The notes below the pieces were generated by a model that saw only the letters and a list, made by a program, of their open reading frames with translations, did no database searches and had not been told where the DNA came from. Of a DNA stretch of 64,000 bases, positions 43,667 through 52,172 are shown piece after piece. The first letter of the stretch is position 1, and each line of letters starts with the position of its first letter. The position numbers were made by a program, and so were the translations under genes. Source of the stretch: Streptomyces caeruleatus (GTDB taxonomy: Bacteria; Actinomycetota; Actinomycetes; Streptomycetales; Streptomycetaceae); NCBI RefSeq assembly GCF_001514235.1, contig NZ_KQ948947.1, positions 1-64,000 on the forward strand, written 5' to 3'.

Positions 43667-45147
43667 CCCGCCGGCTGCTGCTCAGCTATCTCTCGCTCGC
43701 CGCGCTCGTGCTGCTCTGCCTTGAGGTCCCGCTGGGCTTCGTGTACTCGCGCGGCGAGCGCGAGCGGGTGGTGGGCGCGGCGAAGGACGAGGCCGAGTCG
43801 GTCTCCGCGTACGCCTCGCTGTCGCTCAGCGCGGGCCGGGCCGAACGGGATCTGGCGCGCCGGGTGGCGCACTGCGCCGAGCGGATCGGCGGGAAGGTGG
43901 TCGTCGTGGACGCCTCGGGCGCCCTGCTCGCCACCTCGCATCCGCTGGCCGCCATCATGTCGTCGAACCTGGCCTCGCGTCCCGGCATCGCGGCCGCCCT
44001 GCGGGGCACCTCCACGGTGGACGTCCGTACGTCGACCATCGGCGGCGTCGAGTACCTGTCGGTCGCCGGGCCGGTGCAGCGCGACGGGCGGCTCCAGGGT
44101 GCCGTATGGCTGACGCTGCCGACCCGGACGGTGCACGAACGCGTCCATCACGTCTGGCTGTTGCTGGCGCTCGGCGGGCTCGGGGTGCTCACGGCGGTGG
44201 CCGTGGTCGGGTTCGCCATCGCGTGCTGGGCCGGGCGGCCGATCCGCGAACTGGAGCGTGCCACCCACGAGTTGGCGGAGGGCGGCCGGGCCAGGCCGGT
44301 GACGATGACGAAGGGCCCGCCCGAGGTCCGCCGGCTGGCCACCGCGTTCAACCGGACGGCGGCCCGGCTCGCCCATCTCCTCGCCGCGCAGCGCGCGTTC
44401 GCGGGCGAGGCGTCCCACCAGCTGAAGACGCCGCTCGCCGCGCTGCGGCTGAGGCTGGAGAACCTGGAGCCGAACGTCTGCGACCCGGGCCTCGGCAGTC
44501 TCACGGCCGCCGTGACGGAGACGGACCGGCTCGCACGGATGGTGGAGGGGCTTTTGGCCATGGCCCGCCTGGAGGAGGCCTCCGCGACGCCCGCGCCGGT
44601 CGACGTGGGCGCGATCTGCGCGGAGCGGCACCGCACCTGGCTGCCGCTCTTCGAGCAGCGGCGGGTCTCCCTGGTGCTGTTCGCGGGCAGTGTCGGACCG
44701 GTCCTCGCCGTCCCCGGCGGCGTCGAGCAGATCGTGGACAACCTGCTCTCCAACGCCCTGCGCGCCTCCCCGCCGGACAGCACCGTGACCGTCGAGCTAC
44801 GGCTCCACGTCCCCGCCCGCCGCGCCCTGCGCGACGCCCGCCCCGCCTGGGTCGACCTGCACATCACCGACGAGGGTCCCGGCATGACGGCGGACCAGCG
44901 CGCCCGGGCCTTCGACCGGTTCTGGCGCGCGCCGGGCGCCCCCAAGGGCGGTACCGGACTGGGGCTGTCGCTGGTCCAGCGTCTGGCGCACGCGAGCGGC
45001 GGCGAGGCGAGCCTGCACGCCTCGGCCGCGGGCGGGCTGGACGCGGTGATCCGGCTGCCGTCGGCGGAGCCGCCGCGCGAGGGGCACGAATCGGGCGTCG
45101 ACCGGCCGGCACAGCGCAAACGGGTGGTGCCGGTGTTGCGTGCGTGA
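43663..45147 (+). CDS. Sensor histidine kinase partner
   Basis: The product has 494 residues from the GTG that overlaps the regulator stop. Two transmembrane helices flank an extracellular sensor of about 130 residues. A HAMP-like segment follows, then the H-box ASHQLKTPLAALRLRLE and the ATP domain with DNLLSNALRASPP, DEGPGM and GTGLGLSLVQRLA. It phosphorylates the preceding regulator. The signal is unknown. Confidence 0.95.
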   Translation: MTRRLLLSYLSLAALVLLCLEVPLGFVYSRGERERVVGAAKDEAESVSAYASLSLSAGRAERDLARRVAHCAERIGGKVVVVDASGALLATSHPLAAIMSSNLASRPGIAAALRGTSTVDVRTSTIGGVEYLSVAGPVQRDGRLQGAVWLTLPTRTVHERVHHVWLLLALGGLGVLTAVAVVGFAIACWAGRPIRELERATHELAEGGRARPVTMTKGPPEVRRLATAFNRTAARLAHLLAAQRAFAGEASHQLKTPLAALRLRLENLEPNVCDPGLGSLTAAVTETDRLARMVEGLLAMARLEEASATPAPVDVGAICAERHRTWLPLFEQRRVSLVLFAGSVGPVLAVPGGVEQIVDNLLSNALRASPPDSTVTVELRLHVPARRALRDARPAWVDLHITDEGPGMTADQRARAFDRFWRAPGAPKGGTGLGLSLVQRLAHASGGEASLHASAAGGLDAVIRLPSAEPPREGHESGVDRPAQRKRVVPVLRA

Positions 45148-45340
45148 GCGCCGGCTGGCACCTTCGGGCACGGACCGACCGGGCGCATGGGCACCCACAG
45201 GCAGCTCTCAGGTACGCCGTCCCACGGTCACCAACTGGCTACGGCCCGTCCACCCGGCTCCCCTAGGTTCCATGCCGCCCCCCACGCACGACCCCGTCGT
45301 CGACCGGCGACGGGGCGGTACGGCACCTCTTGGAGTGAGA

Positions 45341-46501
45341 GTGGAACGTCGTAGCCTTCTGCGTGCGGCCGTCCTCGGCGGCTCGACCGCCGTGTTCGGC
45401 GGAACCCTGTGGCGAGGCGCCGCGTACGCGGCCCCGGCCCAGCCCGGCACCGGCCCCTACGGGGCACTGGGCTCCCCCGACGCCAACGGCATCAGACTCC
45501 CCAGCGGCTTCACCAGCCGCGTCATCGCCCGCTCCGGCCAGACGGTCTCCGGCACGTCGTACACCTGGCACAACGCCCCTGACGGCGGCGCCTGCTACGC
45601 CGACGGGTCGGGCTGGATCTACGTCTCCAACTCCGAGATCAACCCCTCCGGAGGCGCGAGCGCGGTCAAGTTCTCCTCGACGGGCGCGATCACGGCCGCG
45701 TACCGCATCCTGTCCTCCACCCGGCAGAACTGCGCCGGCGGCAAGACCCCGTGGAACACCTGGCTGTCCTGCGAGGAGGTCTCCCTCGGCTACGTCTACG
45801 AGACCGACCCCTGGGGGGTGAACGCGGCAGTGCAGCGGCCGGCGATGGGCCGCTTCAAGCACGAGGCGGCGGCCGCCGACCCGGTGCGCGAGGTGATCTA
45901 CCTGACCGAGGACGAGACGAACGGCCGCTTCTACCGCTTCGTACCGAACACCTGGGGCAACCTCTCCTCCGGCACCCTCCAGGTCATGGTCGCGGGCAGC
46001 GCCACGTCCGGCTCCTTCACCTGGTCGAACGTCCCCGACCCGGACGGCTCCCCGACCGCCACCCGCTCCCAGGTCTCGGGCTCGAAGTCCTTCAACGGCG
46101 GCGAGGGCTGCCACTACGCCGACGACACGGTGTGGTTCACCACCAAGGGCGACAACCGTGTCTGGCAGCTCAACCTGACGTCCAACACCTACGAGTTGGC
46201 GTACGACGACTCCCTCGTCACCTCCGGCACGGCCCCCCTCACCGGCGTCGACAACATCACCGGCTCCTCCTCCGGCGACCTCTTCGTCGCCGAGGACGGC
46301 GGCAACATGGAGATCTGCGTCATCACCCCGGACGACGTCATCGCCCCGTTCCTGCGCATCGACGGCCAGTCGGGCTCGGAGATCACGGGCCCGGCGTTCT
46401 CCCCGGACGGCAGCCGGCTGTACTTCTCCAGCCAGCGGGGGACCAGTGGGAGTTCGTCGGGTGGGATCACGTACGAGGTGAGGGGCCCCTTCCGCGCCTA
46501 G
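45341..46501 (+). CDS. Tat-exported PhoX-like (DUF839) protein
   Basis: The product has 386 residues; GTG 45341 is preceded by TTGGAGTGAGA. The N-terminus VERRSLLRAAVLGGSTAVFG is a twin-arginine signal. The body resembles PhoX/DUF839 alkaline phosphatases: NPWGG-like segments, WLSCEEVSLGYVYETDP, GRFKHEAAAADP and GGEGCHYAD. The length is short for PhoX (usually 450-700), so it may be a related metal-binding beta-propeller rather than a full phosphatase. It follows the two-component pair, which might regulate it. Confidence 0.75.
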   Translation: MERRSLLRAAVLGGSTAVFGGTLWRGAAYAAPAQPGTGPYGALGSPDANGIRLPSGFTSRVIARSGQTVSGTSYTWHNAPDGGACYADGSGWIYVSNSEINPSGGASAVKFSSTGAITAAYRILSSTRQNCAGGKTPWNTWLSCEEVSLGYVYETDPWGVNAAVQRPAMGRFKHEAAAADPVREVIYLTEDETNGRFYRFVPNTWGNLSSGTLQVMVAGSATSGSFTWSNVPDPDGSPTATRSQVSGSKSFNGGEGCHYADDTVWFTTKGDNRVWQLNLTSNTYELAYDDSLVTSGTAPLTGVDNITGSSSGDLFVAEDGGNMEICVITPDDVIAPFLRIDGQSGSEITGPAFSPDGSRLYFSSQRGTSGSSSGGITYEVRGPFRA

Positions 46502-46586
46502 CGGTCACAAAACAGCCACATCTTCTCCATATTCAGCCGCAGGGCAATACGGTCATCCCCTCACGCAACACCAGTGGGGGGATGAC

Positions 46587-47081
46587 ATGACCAATCCGTA
46601 CGGCACGGCACCCATACCGCAACCACCGTTCCGCCCGGCCCCGAAGTGGGCCCGCAAACGCTACGTACTGCCCGCGCTCGCCCTGGCCTTCTTCCTGGGC
46701 ATCGGCGCGGGCGGCGCGTCCGGCGAGGGCTCCAAGGACACCGAGGCGACCGCCCAGGCGGCCTCGCCGCAGCCCACGGTCACCGTCACCGCGACCATGA
46801 CGGCCAAGGCACCGGAACCGGAACCGGCCCCGACCGTGACGGCCACCAAGACGGTCAAGGTCACCACGACGGTCACCGCCACACCCGCCGCGGACACCGG
46901 CGCCGCCGCCGAAGACGGAGCCGGTGACGGAGCCCGTGACGGCGACTCCCCCGGCGGCGACGTCTACTACGCCAACTGCGCCGAGGCCCGCGCGGCGGGC
47001 GCGGCCCCCGTACACCGCGGCGAGCCGGGCTACGCCTCCCACCTCGACCGCGACAACGACGGGGGGGGCTGCGACAGCTGA
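46587..47081 (+). CDS. Membrane-anchored Excalibur calcium-binding-domain protein
   Basis: The product has 164 residues. A short cytoplasmic start, one transmembrane helix (YVLPALALAFFLGIGAGGAS) and a Thr/Pro/Ala-rich linker lead to a C-terminal Excalibur domain. That domain reads YYANCAEARAAGAAPVHRGE, then HLDRDNDGGGCDS with the DxDxDGxxC calcium motif. The role is unknown. GGGGGGATGAC precedes the ATG. Confidence 0.88.
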   Translation: MTNPYGTAPIPQPPFRPAPKWARKRYVLPALALAFFLGIGAGGASGEGSKDTEATAQAASPQPTVTVTATMTAKAPEPEPAPTVTATKTVKVTTTVTATPAADTGAAAEDGAGDGARDGDSPGGDVYYANCAEARAAGAAPVHRGEPGYASHLDRDNDGGGCDS

Positions 47082-47115
47082 CGTCGTGGCGGACGGAGAC
47101 TTCACCGGGACGGGC

Positions 47116-47907
47116 TCACTTCACATCGACGAAGTCGGCCGAGCCGGCCGTGGCCACGGTGAGGCTCGTACCGGCGAAGTCGTAGCGGTACGCGCCGTCC
47201 GCCGTCGCCTTCACGGTGGCCGTGGCCCAGCCGTTGCGGTCGGTCTTGACCTTCTTCACCGTGACGAAGGGGCCGCTCGTGCCCTTGCGGTACTGGAGCA
47301 GCACCTGGTGCCCGATGAGGGGCACGTCCTTGCGCGCCTCCCAACTGGCGACGCTCATCCGGGCCTCGACCCTGAGTTCCTTGCCCTTCTTCACCGGCTG
47401 CGGGGTGGCGACGGTCTGGGACATGGAGGTCTGCCGCTTGATACGCGCCAGGTAGGCGCCCTCCCCGCGGGTGACGTCGCCGTCGCCGTCGGTGGCCACG
47501 GGGCTGATGGTCCAGACACCGGCCAGGGCGTTGCTGCGGAGGTTGACGTTCGGGTCGGCGGTCACGAGGGCCTCGCAGAAGGAGGTCGTCTCATTGAGCT
47601 TCACGCATTCGGCGTCCCCGGCCATGACCCCGTCGGCCTTCGCGCGGTCCGTCCCGTGCCACAGCTCGTACGACACACTCCGCACGCCGGACGGGTCGCT
47701 GACCGTGGCGGACACCGAGAACACCCTCTTCCGCGCGGCCTGCACACCGACGGTGTAGTCCCGGTCGTGATTGACATTGATGTTCCAGAACGCCGTACGG
47801 GAGTCGTCCTGGGCGGCCCCGGCGGCCGGTCCGGCGACAGCGGCTACGGCCAGGAGGGCGCCGAAGGCGGCAGTGGTGGCAATGGCGGCAGTGACGCGTC
47901 TGCGCAT
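47116..47907 (-). CDS. Secreted hypothetical protein
   Basis: The product has 263 residues from ATG 47907. It has a signal peptide of about 30 residues (MRRRVTAAIATTAAFGALLA, cleavage after GAA) and a beta-rich mature part (VFSVSATVSDPSGVRSVSYE, then AYRYDFAGTSLTVATAGSAD) that suggests one or two Ig-like domains. No family recognised. Confidence 0.7.
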   Translation of the reverse strand: MRRRVTAAIATTAAFGALLAVAAVAGPAAGAAQDDSRTAFWNINVNHDRDYTVGVQAARKRVFSVSATVSDPSGVRSVSYELWHGTDRAKADGVMAGDAECVKLNETTSFCEALVTADPNVNLRSNALAGVWTISPVATDGDGDVTRGEGAYLARIKRQTSMSQTVATPQPVKKGKELRVEARMSVASWEARKDVPLIGHQVLLQYRKGTSGPFVTVKKVKTDRNGWATATVKATADGAYRYDFAGTSLTVATAGSADFVDVK

Positions 47908-48389
47908 GATCTTCGGTTTCCCCACGCTCGATGAATTGGGTGGTGACTTCACCCGCGTGAGACAAGGGGGACTTCCGGGCGGTTGTACACCCTGACCGAC
48001 ACTGACCAGCTCTTAACCCTGCCGTCGCCCTGGCTTGGCGTAATCACGGGGAGCTGGTCAACTTGGCTGCGGGCGGGCGGAATTCAGCAGAGCACGAAGG
48101 ACACGGGACCTCTCGAATCCCGGCGCCACCACCCGGGCCTACCACCGCCGGCAAAGGGCACCTCGAGGGTTGGGGGCAGGCGACAGCTCCCGAAGTTTTC
48201 GTCGGCCGTAGGGCCTATCCGTAACAATCAGTAGCAAGAACTTGCACCGACTCGGGGCCACCTCCGCACTCGCAGTACACGCCGAGCTTCAGGTCCGGCC
48301 AGGTCTGGTTTCGCGCCTTCGTGGCGGCTATGCGTCACGCCGTAGGTCGACTGAACCCGTCGGCCCTGGGCCTCGCTACCTTGGAACAC
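47908..48389. other. Left edge of the inserted island
   Basis: About 480 bases without an intact gene. 48164-48219 matches the sequence downstream of ppdK at 54429-54483 at roughly 80% identity. 48243-48329 is a decayed copy of the ppdK 3' end (next entry). The remainder is unassigned. Confidence 0.6.
48243..48329 (-). pseudogene. Decayed C-terminal fragment of ppdK
   Basis: On the minus strand the DNA reads AATKARNQTWPDLKLGVYCE and CGGGPESVQ. The intact ppdK has AAAKAGRETRPDLKLGVCGE and HGGDPESVH at 54687-54773. The 87 bases align without gaps at about 77% identity, including an identical 18-base stretch. It cannot be expressed as an enzyme. It is best read as the displaced 3' end of the integration target. 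Confidence 0.85.
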
Positions 48390-48809
48390 ATGAAGCTCTC
48401 GCCGAACGCCGCTCGGGACCGCTTTTTCTCGTCACCCGTCGCCCGGTTGGCGACCGCAGATGCGCAGGGCGTGCCCCATGCGGTACCGGTCACCTTTGTC
48501 GCCCTGGACGACGTGTTGTACTTCGCGGTCGACCACAAGCCCAAGAGCACGTGGAATCTGCGGCGGTTGCGCAATATCCGGGAGAACCCCGCGGTGGCAG
48601 TGCTGGTGGATCACTACAACGAGGACTGGTCGACGCTGTGGTGGGCTCGCGCCGACGGACGCGGAGAGGTCCTGGAGGACGGACAAGCAGAGCGGGATCG
48701 CGCGGTGGGATTGCTGTGCGACAAGTACGAGCAGTACGAGCAGTCCCCTCCCCAAGGCCCCGTGGTCGCCGTTCGGGTGGAGCAATGGAGCGGCTGGGCG
48801 TTCGCATAG
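48390..48809 (+). CDS. PPOX-class (pyridoxamine-phosphate-oxidase-like) F420/FMN-binding protein
   Basis: The product has 139 residues. It carries the split-barrel motifs ARLATADAQGVPHAVPVTFV, FAVDHKPKST and RRLRNIRENPAVAVLVDHY, and ends VRVEQWSGWAFA. This matches the Rv0121-like PPOX family that binds F420. The substrate is unknown. It lies 33 bases upstream of a GntR gene in the same direction. Confidence 0.85.
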   Translation: MKLSPNAARDRFFSSPVARLATADAQGVPHAVPVTFVALDDVLYFAVDHKPKSTWNLRRLRNIRENPAVAVLVDHYNEDWSTLWWARADGRGEVLEDGQAERDRAVGLLCDKYEQYEQSPPQGPVVAVRVEQWSGWAFA

Positions 48810-48842
48810 CCTGGCGGGACAGCCGACCCCGAGGTGACGTAC

Positions 48843-49613
48843 ATGCCGGACCAAGACCTTCCTCCGTACCGTCGGATCGCCGACGACCTGCGGGCAGCGA
48901 TCGCGAAGGGAAAACTTGCCCCGGGCGAGAAGCTGAAGTCGGAGAACGAGCTCAAGGACCAGTACGGCACAACCCGGGTCACCGTGCGCAAGGCGCTGTC
49001 CCTGCTCAAGGCAGACGGACTCCTGATCAGCGAACAGGGCCGAGGCGTCTTCGTACGCCAGCAGCCCAAAGTGCGCTTGCAGACAACGGGCGCGAACTTC
49101 CGCGAGCGACGTGCGACCGGCATGAGCAACTTCACTGCCGAGGCGGCTGCACAGGGGCTCCGGGCGCGCCAAGAGATCCTGTCGGTGGGGCAGGTTCCCG
49201 CGCCGGCCGAGGTCGCCGATCGGCTCGGCATGCCCGAGGGCGCCTCGGTGATCGTCCGTAGACGCGCGTTCTTCGTCGACGACGAGCCCATGCAGTTGGC
49301 CGACGGGTACTACCCGGCGGAGCTGTTCGCCGGCACCCCGATGGAGGAGCGTCGGCGCATCGCCGGTGGCGTGAGCGCCCTGATCGAGGATCCTGCAGGG
49401 CCCCTGGGACAGCGGATCGTGCGATTCGTCGAGGATCTGGAGATCCGTATGCCCACCCCGACAGAGGTCGACGCACTGCGTATTCCGCCCGGCGTCCCAC
49501 TGGCGCGAGTGCTGCGCAGTGCCCAAGTGGAGGACGGACGCGTGGTCGAGGTGTTGGACTCACGCGTGCCTTGTGATCGTCACGCCTTCCAGTACGTCAT
49601 TGACGTGCCCTGA
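48843..49613 (+). CDS. GntR-family regulator with UTRA domain (HutC subfamily)
   Basis: The product has 256 residues; GAGGTGACGTAC precedes ATG 48843. The winged helix-turn-helix is YRRIADDLRAAIAKGKLAPG, then TTRVTVRKALSLLKADGLL. The UTRA ligand domain follows (EVADRLGMPEGASVIVRRRA, then YYPAELF). HutC-type GntR proteins bind ACTTG-n6-CAAGT-like sites; two such sites lie just downstream at 49654-49706, probably controlling the small genes that follow. Confidence 0.92.
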   Translation: MPDQDLPPYRRIADDLRAAIAKGKLAPGEKLKSENELKDQYGTTRVTVRKALSLLKADGLLISEQGRGVFVRQQPKVRLQTTGANFRERRATGMSNFTAEAAAQGLRARQEILSVGQVPAPAEVADRLGMPEGASVIVRRRAFFVDDEPMQLADGYYPAELFAGTPMEERRRIAGGVSALIEDPAGPLGQRIVRFVEDLEIRMPTPTEVDALRIPPGVPLARVLRSAQVEDGRVVEVLDSRVPCDRHAFQYVIDVP

Positions 49614-49653
49614 CGGCAGGCCTCCGGCTCTTCTGAGTGTGCCCCCTAGAACT

Positions 49654-49706
49654 ACTTGTATATCCAAGTCACTGACCGTTAGGCTCTCGCTACTTGGATA
49701 TACAAG
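49654..49706. promoter_or_regulatory. Twin GntR-type operators
   Basis: ACTTGTATATCCAAGT (49654-49669) and ACTTGGATATACAAG (49692-49706) are inverted copies of each other, 22 bases apart. Each is itself an ACTTG-n6-CAAG(T) quasi-palindrome. They sit between the GntR gene and the next small gene, where a promoter (around TGACCG/TACTTG) would be overlapped. Confidence 0.75.
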
Positions 49707-49796
49707 CTGAGGGGCGGGCATTGATGCATGCCGCCCCACGCCAAGCCCGGCGCCGCTGACACGGCCCGGGGTTCGGCCGACTGCGAAGGAGTCGAC

Positions 49797-50078
49797 TTGC
49801 ATCTCGTAGCACGGACTCTCGACGGGTTAACAACCCTTCTGCGCAGATCACGCAGGATCAACCACGTAGTGCCCACCCTTGACGCTCCATCAGCCGACGC
49901 CCGCCAACCGCCGCGATGCCCGTCAAAGCGCGAATGGGAGCGCATCCTGGCACGGGCCAGGCACCGAAGAGCCCCGCACCTGTGGCCGCTGCCGCCCACA
50001 CGCGCTAGGGGCGCCGGCTCACCTGTCCGCGCATACGTGGTGTCACCGAAGGAACGGCTGCAGGAAGTGTCCAGGTGA
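49797..50078 (+). CDS. Small hypothetical protein
   Basis: The product has about 93 residues from TTG 49797, supported by GAAGGAGTCGAC; ATG 49728 is the alternative and would add 23 residues. It contains LHLVARTLDGLTTLLRRSRR and SKREWERILARARHRRAPHL and is strongly basic. Its stop overlaps the next ORF's GTG (GTGA at 50075). No family recognised; real coding is plausible but unproved. Confidence 0.35.
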   Translation: MHLVARTLDGLTTLLRRSRRINHVVPTLDAPSADARQPPRCPSKREWERILARARHRRAPHLWPLPPTRARGAGSPVRAYVVSPKERLQEVSR

Positions 50079-50086
50079 GGGCGGTC

Positions 50087-50512
50087 ATGACGAACGCGCC
50101 GCGTATCAACGACTTCGTGAAGGACACCGACTCCAACAAGGTTGGCAGGGTAATGGGGTTCGTCGGGCCGTACGTACAACTAAGACCGGTCGATGGTGGC
50201 AGGGAGTGGGACGCGCAGCTGGAGCACCTGACACCGATCGGCGCACGAGAAGCGTTGAGCATTGGCGTAGCCGAAGCCAACGCCCGGTCCAGAAGACGCG
50301 CTGCCGTGGCCACCGGCACGGCACCCCTCAGTTCCGAGGATCCGGACACCCTGTCGGCCGAGTGCGCACTCGCCGAGCGGCCCGGATACGGGGACCTGCA
50401 CAAGGCGTGCCGCCAGACGCACGACGTGCCCCTTCCTCACGCCTACGGCATCCTGCTGCTGCCGAGTTGCGGTTGCGGTTGTCACACACTCCCCGCTGGG
50501 AGTAAGTCATGA
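50087..50512 (+). CDS. Small actinobacterial protein, apparent fusion of two small families
   Basis: The product has 141 residues (GTG 50075 would add four). The first ~70 residues (PRINDFVKDTDSNKVGRVMG, then FVGPYVQLRPVDGGREWDA) match a common ~70-residue Streptomyces protein. The second half (AERPGYGDLHKACRQTHDVP, then CGCGCH) resembles another small Cys-rich family normally encoded separately. The continuous frame may be a natural fusion or loss of a stop. Unknown function. Confidence 0.55.
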   Translation: MTNAPRINDFVKDTDSNKVGRVMGFVGPYVQLRPVDGGREWDAQLEHLTPIGAREALSIGVAEANARSRRRAAVATGTAPLSSEDPDTLSAECALAERPGYGDLHKACRQTHDVPLPHAYGILLLPSCGCGCHTLPAGSKS

Positions 50513-50985
50513 CTTCGCCATAAGGCAGCAGACCCAGCGGGCAACGGTGGATCGGCAGTTCCTTTGGCCGACCGCTACAGCACGGAATCAACCTCAAGAC
50601 GGCGGCACGTTCGCACAATGCGCGTGGCCGAGTCCCTGAGCTGGGAGTGGGGCCGATCATCTGCTGCCTGACCGTCACGGCCTTCGCCGGCTCCTTGTCT
50701 TCTAGACCCCGAGGCCGCAGCGACAATCAGTGCCTTCACCGCCTTCGTCGTCGAGCGGGAGAATTCCCTGGAAATCACCTCGGGCGGCTGAGGCTTTCCC
50801 ACGCGTACTCCGGGATGATGCGCACCGGATGGGCCATCTCGCGGACGTGGTGCAGACGTTCCACGGCGTCGCGAACGTCGACGGGGGCCGACGACCGCGG
50901 ACCGATCGGCATTGCCCGATATGGCAAGGCGAGTTGCGCGACGGTGACGAAGTCGCGTTCATCGCTGACCGCGTCGCATCCGGAC
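50513..50985. other. Degraded stretch with possible gene fragments
   Basis: No intact gene. On the plus strand 50702-50788 reads LDPEAAATISAFTAFVVERE before a stop. On the minus strand 50775 to about 50960 reads VDVRDAVERLHHVREMAHPV and on to PEYAWESL. Both look protein-like but are too short to assign. Confidence 0.3.
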
Positions 50986-50989
50986 GAGC

Positions 50990-51456
50990 GTACAAACGCA
51001 ACGAGCAGACGCAGACCGTGAGCCGTGTCGAGGCCGACAGCCTTGTAGCGGAGGGGCGGGGCGTGCCAGTCGGCTCCGAGGTGTACGCACGCGCCCGACT
51101 CGTGAAGGAAGGGGTGCAGCCGACTCACACCCTGACCAGCTACTACCGGCCGGAGCACGTCGAGGGGACACGCATCGTCGACCCCACCCCGGGCCCTGCC
51201 GGTCTTGGCGGCGGATACCGGGTCCTCTACGACGCCGGATACGAGATCGACCACATGAGAGAAAGCCCTGTTCGCCCGTGTCCCGACAACGGACGAAGTG
51301 CAGCTTCTACAGCTCCCCGTCGGTGAGCCCGTAGTCGAGCTGCACCGGACCACGTTCACCGCAGATGGCACGGTGGTCGAGTTCGCAGTAGGCGTTCACT
51401 CGGCTTCCCGCTTCGCGTGGGAGTACGACTTCAAGGTTCCCGACTCGGCGGAATGA
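50990..51456 (+). pseudogene. GntR-type UTRA domain, truncated and frameshifted
   Basis: The sequence QTQTVSRVEADSLVAEGRGV, YARARLVKEGVQPTHTLTSY and YRPEHVEGTRIVDPTPGPAG matches the UTRA domain of HutC-type GntR regulators. A frameshift near 51265 breaks it. In the next frame FARVPTTDEVQLLQLPVGEP and FAVGVHSASRFAWEYDFKVP complete the domain, ending at TGA 51454-51456. The DNA-binding domain is missing. Its end overlaps the YdcF start (ATGA), so the two were once an operon. Confidence 0.75.
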
Positions 51457-52111
51457 TCTCGGCGCAGGAATGGGCGGATGCTCGACTCCTGTGGGACTAC
51501 CACTTCATGCACCACCACCCGCGGCCTTGTTCGGCGGCCGTAGGGCTGGGCAGCCACGACCTTGGCGTGGCCGACGTAGCAGCGGAGCTGCACCACCAGG
51601 GCATGGCTCCGGTCATCGTCTTCACGGGGGCCACCAGCCCCACGACCAAGGCACGCATGCCGCGCGGTGAGGCTGTCCACTACCGAGAGCGGGCATTGCA
51701 GCTAGGCGTGCCTGAATCCGCCGTGCTCCTGGAGCCGCGTGCCACGAACACCGGCGAGAACATCGAGTTCTCCAAGGCGGTGTTGCGGAGGCCGACGTCA
51801 AGGTGTCGTCCGTCCTGCTCGTGTCCAAGCCGTACGAAGAACGGCGCTCCTGCGCCATGATGCGGAAGCTCTGGCCCGAGGTCGAAGTGGTGTGCGCTTC
51901 CACGTCCATGGGCTTGGAGGAGTACGCCGATTCCATCGGAGACGCTCGGATGGTGATCGACATGATTGTGGGGGCCCTGCAACGAGTGCTCGTCTTCCCG
52001 AGGTTGGGCCTGGCCATCGAGCAGGACGTACCAGACACCATCGTTGCCGCCTTTGAGCGACTATGTGCCGAAGGCTTCACTAGCCGACTCATGCCGAAGC
52101 AGCAGCGGTAG
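51453..52111 (+). pseudogene. YdcF-family (DUF218) protein with a one-base deletion
   Basis: The first frame encodes ISAQEWADARLLWDYHFMHH, VIVFTGATSPTTKARMPRGE and ATNTGENIEFSKAVL. The second frame (from about 51790) continues ADVKVSSVLLVSKPYEERRS, RKLWPEVEVVCASTSMGLEE and on to LMPKQQR. Inserting one G at about 51788 (TTG-GCG in place of TTGCG) restores a single ~219-residue DUF218 protein. It is either a recent pseudogene or a sequencing error. Confidence 0.8.
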
Positions 52112-52172
52112 CGCAGACGGAGCGGAACAGCCCTGCACACCGAGTGATCTCGGAGTGCAGGGCTCTGTCATT

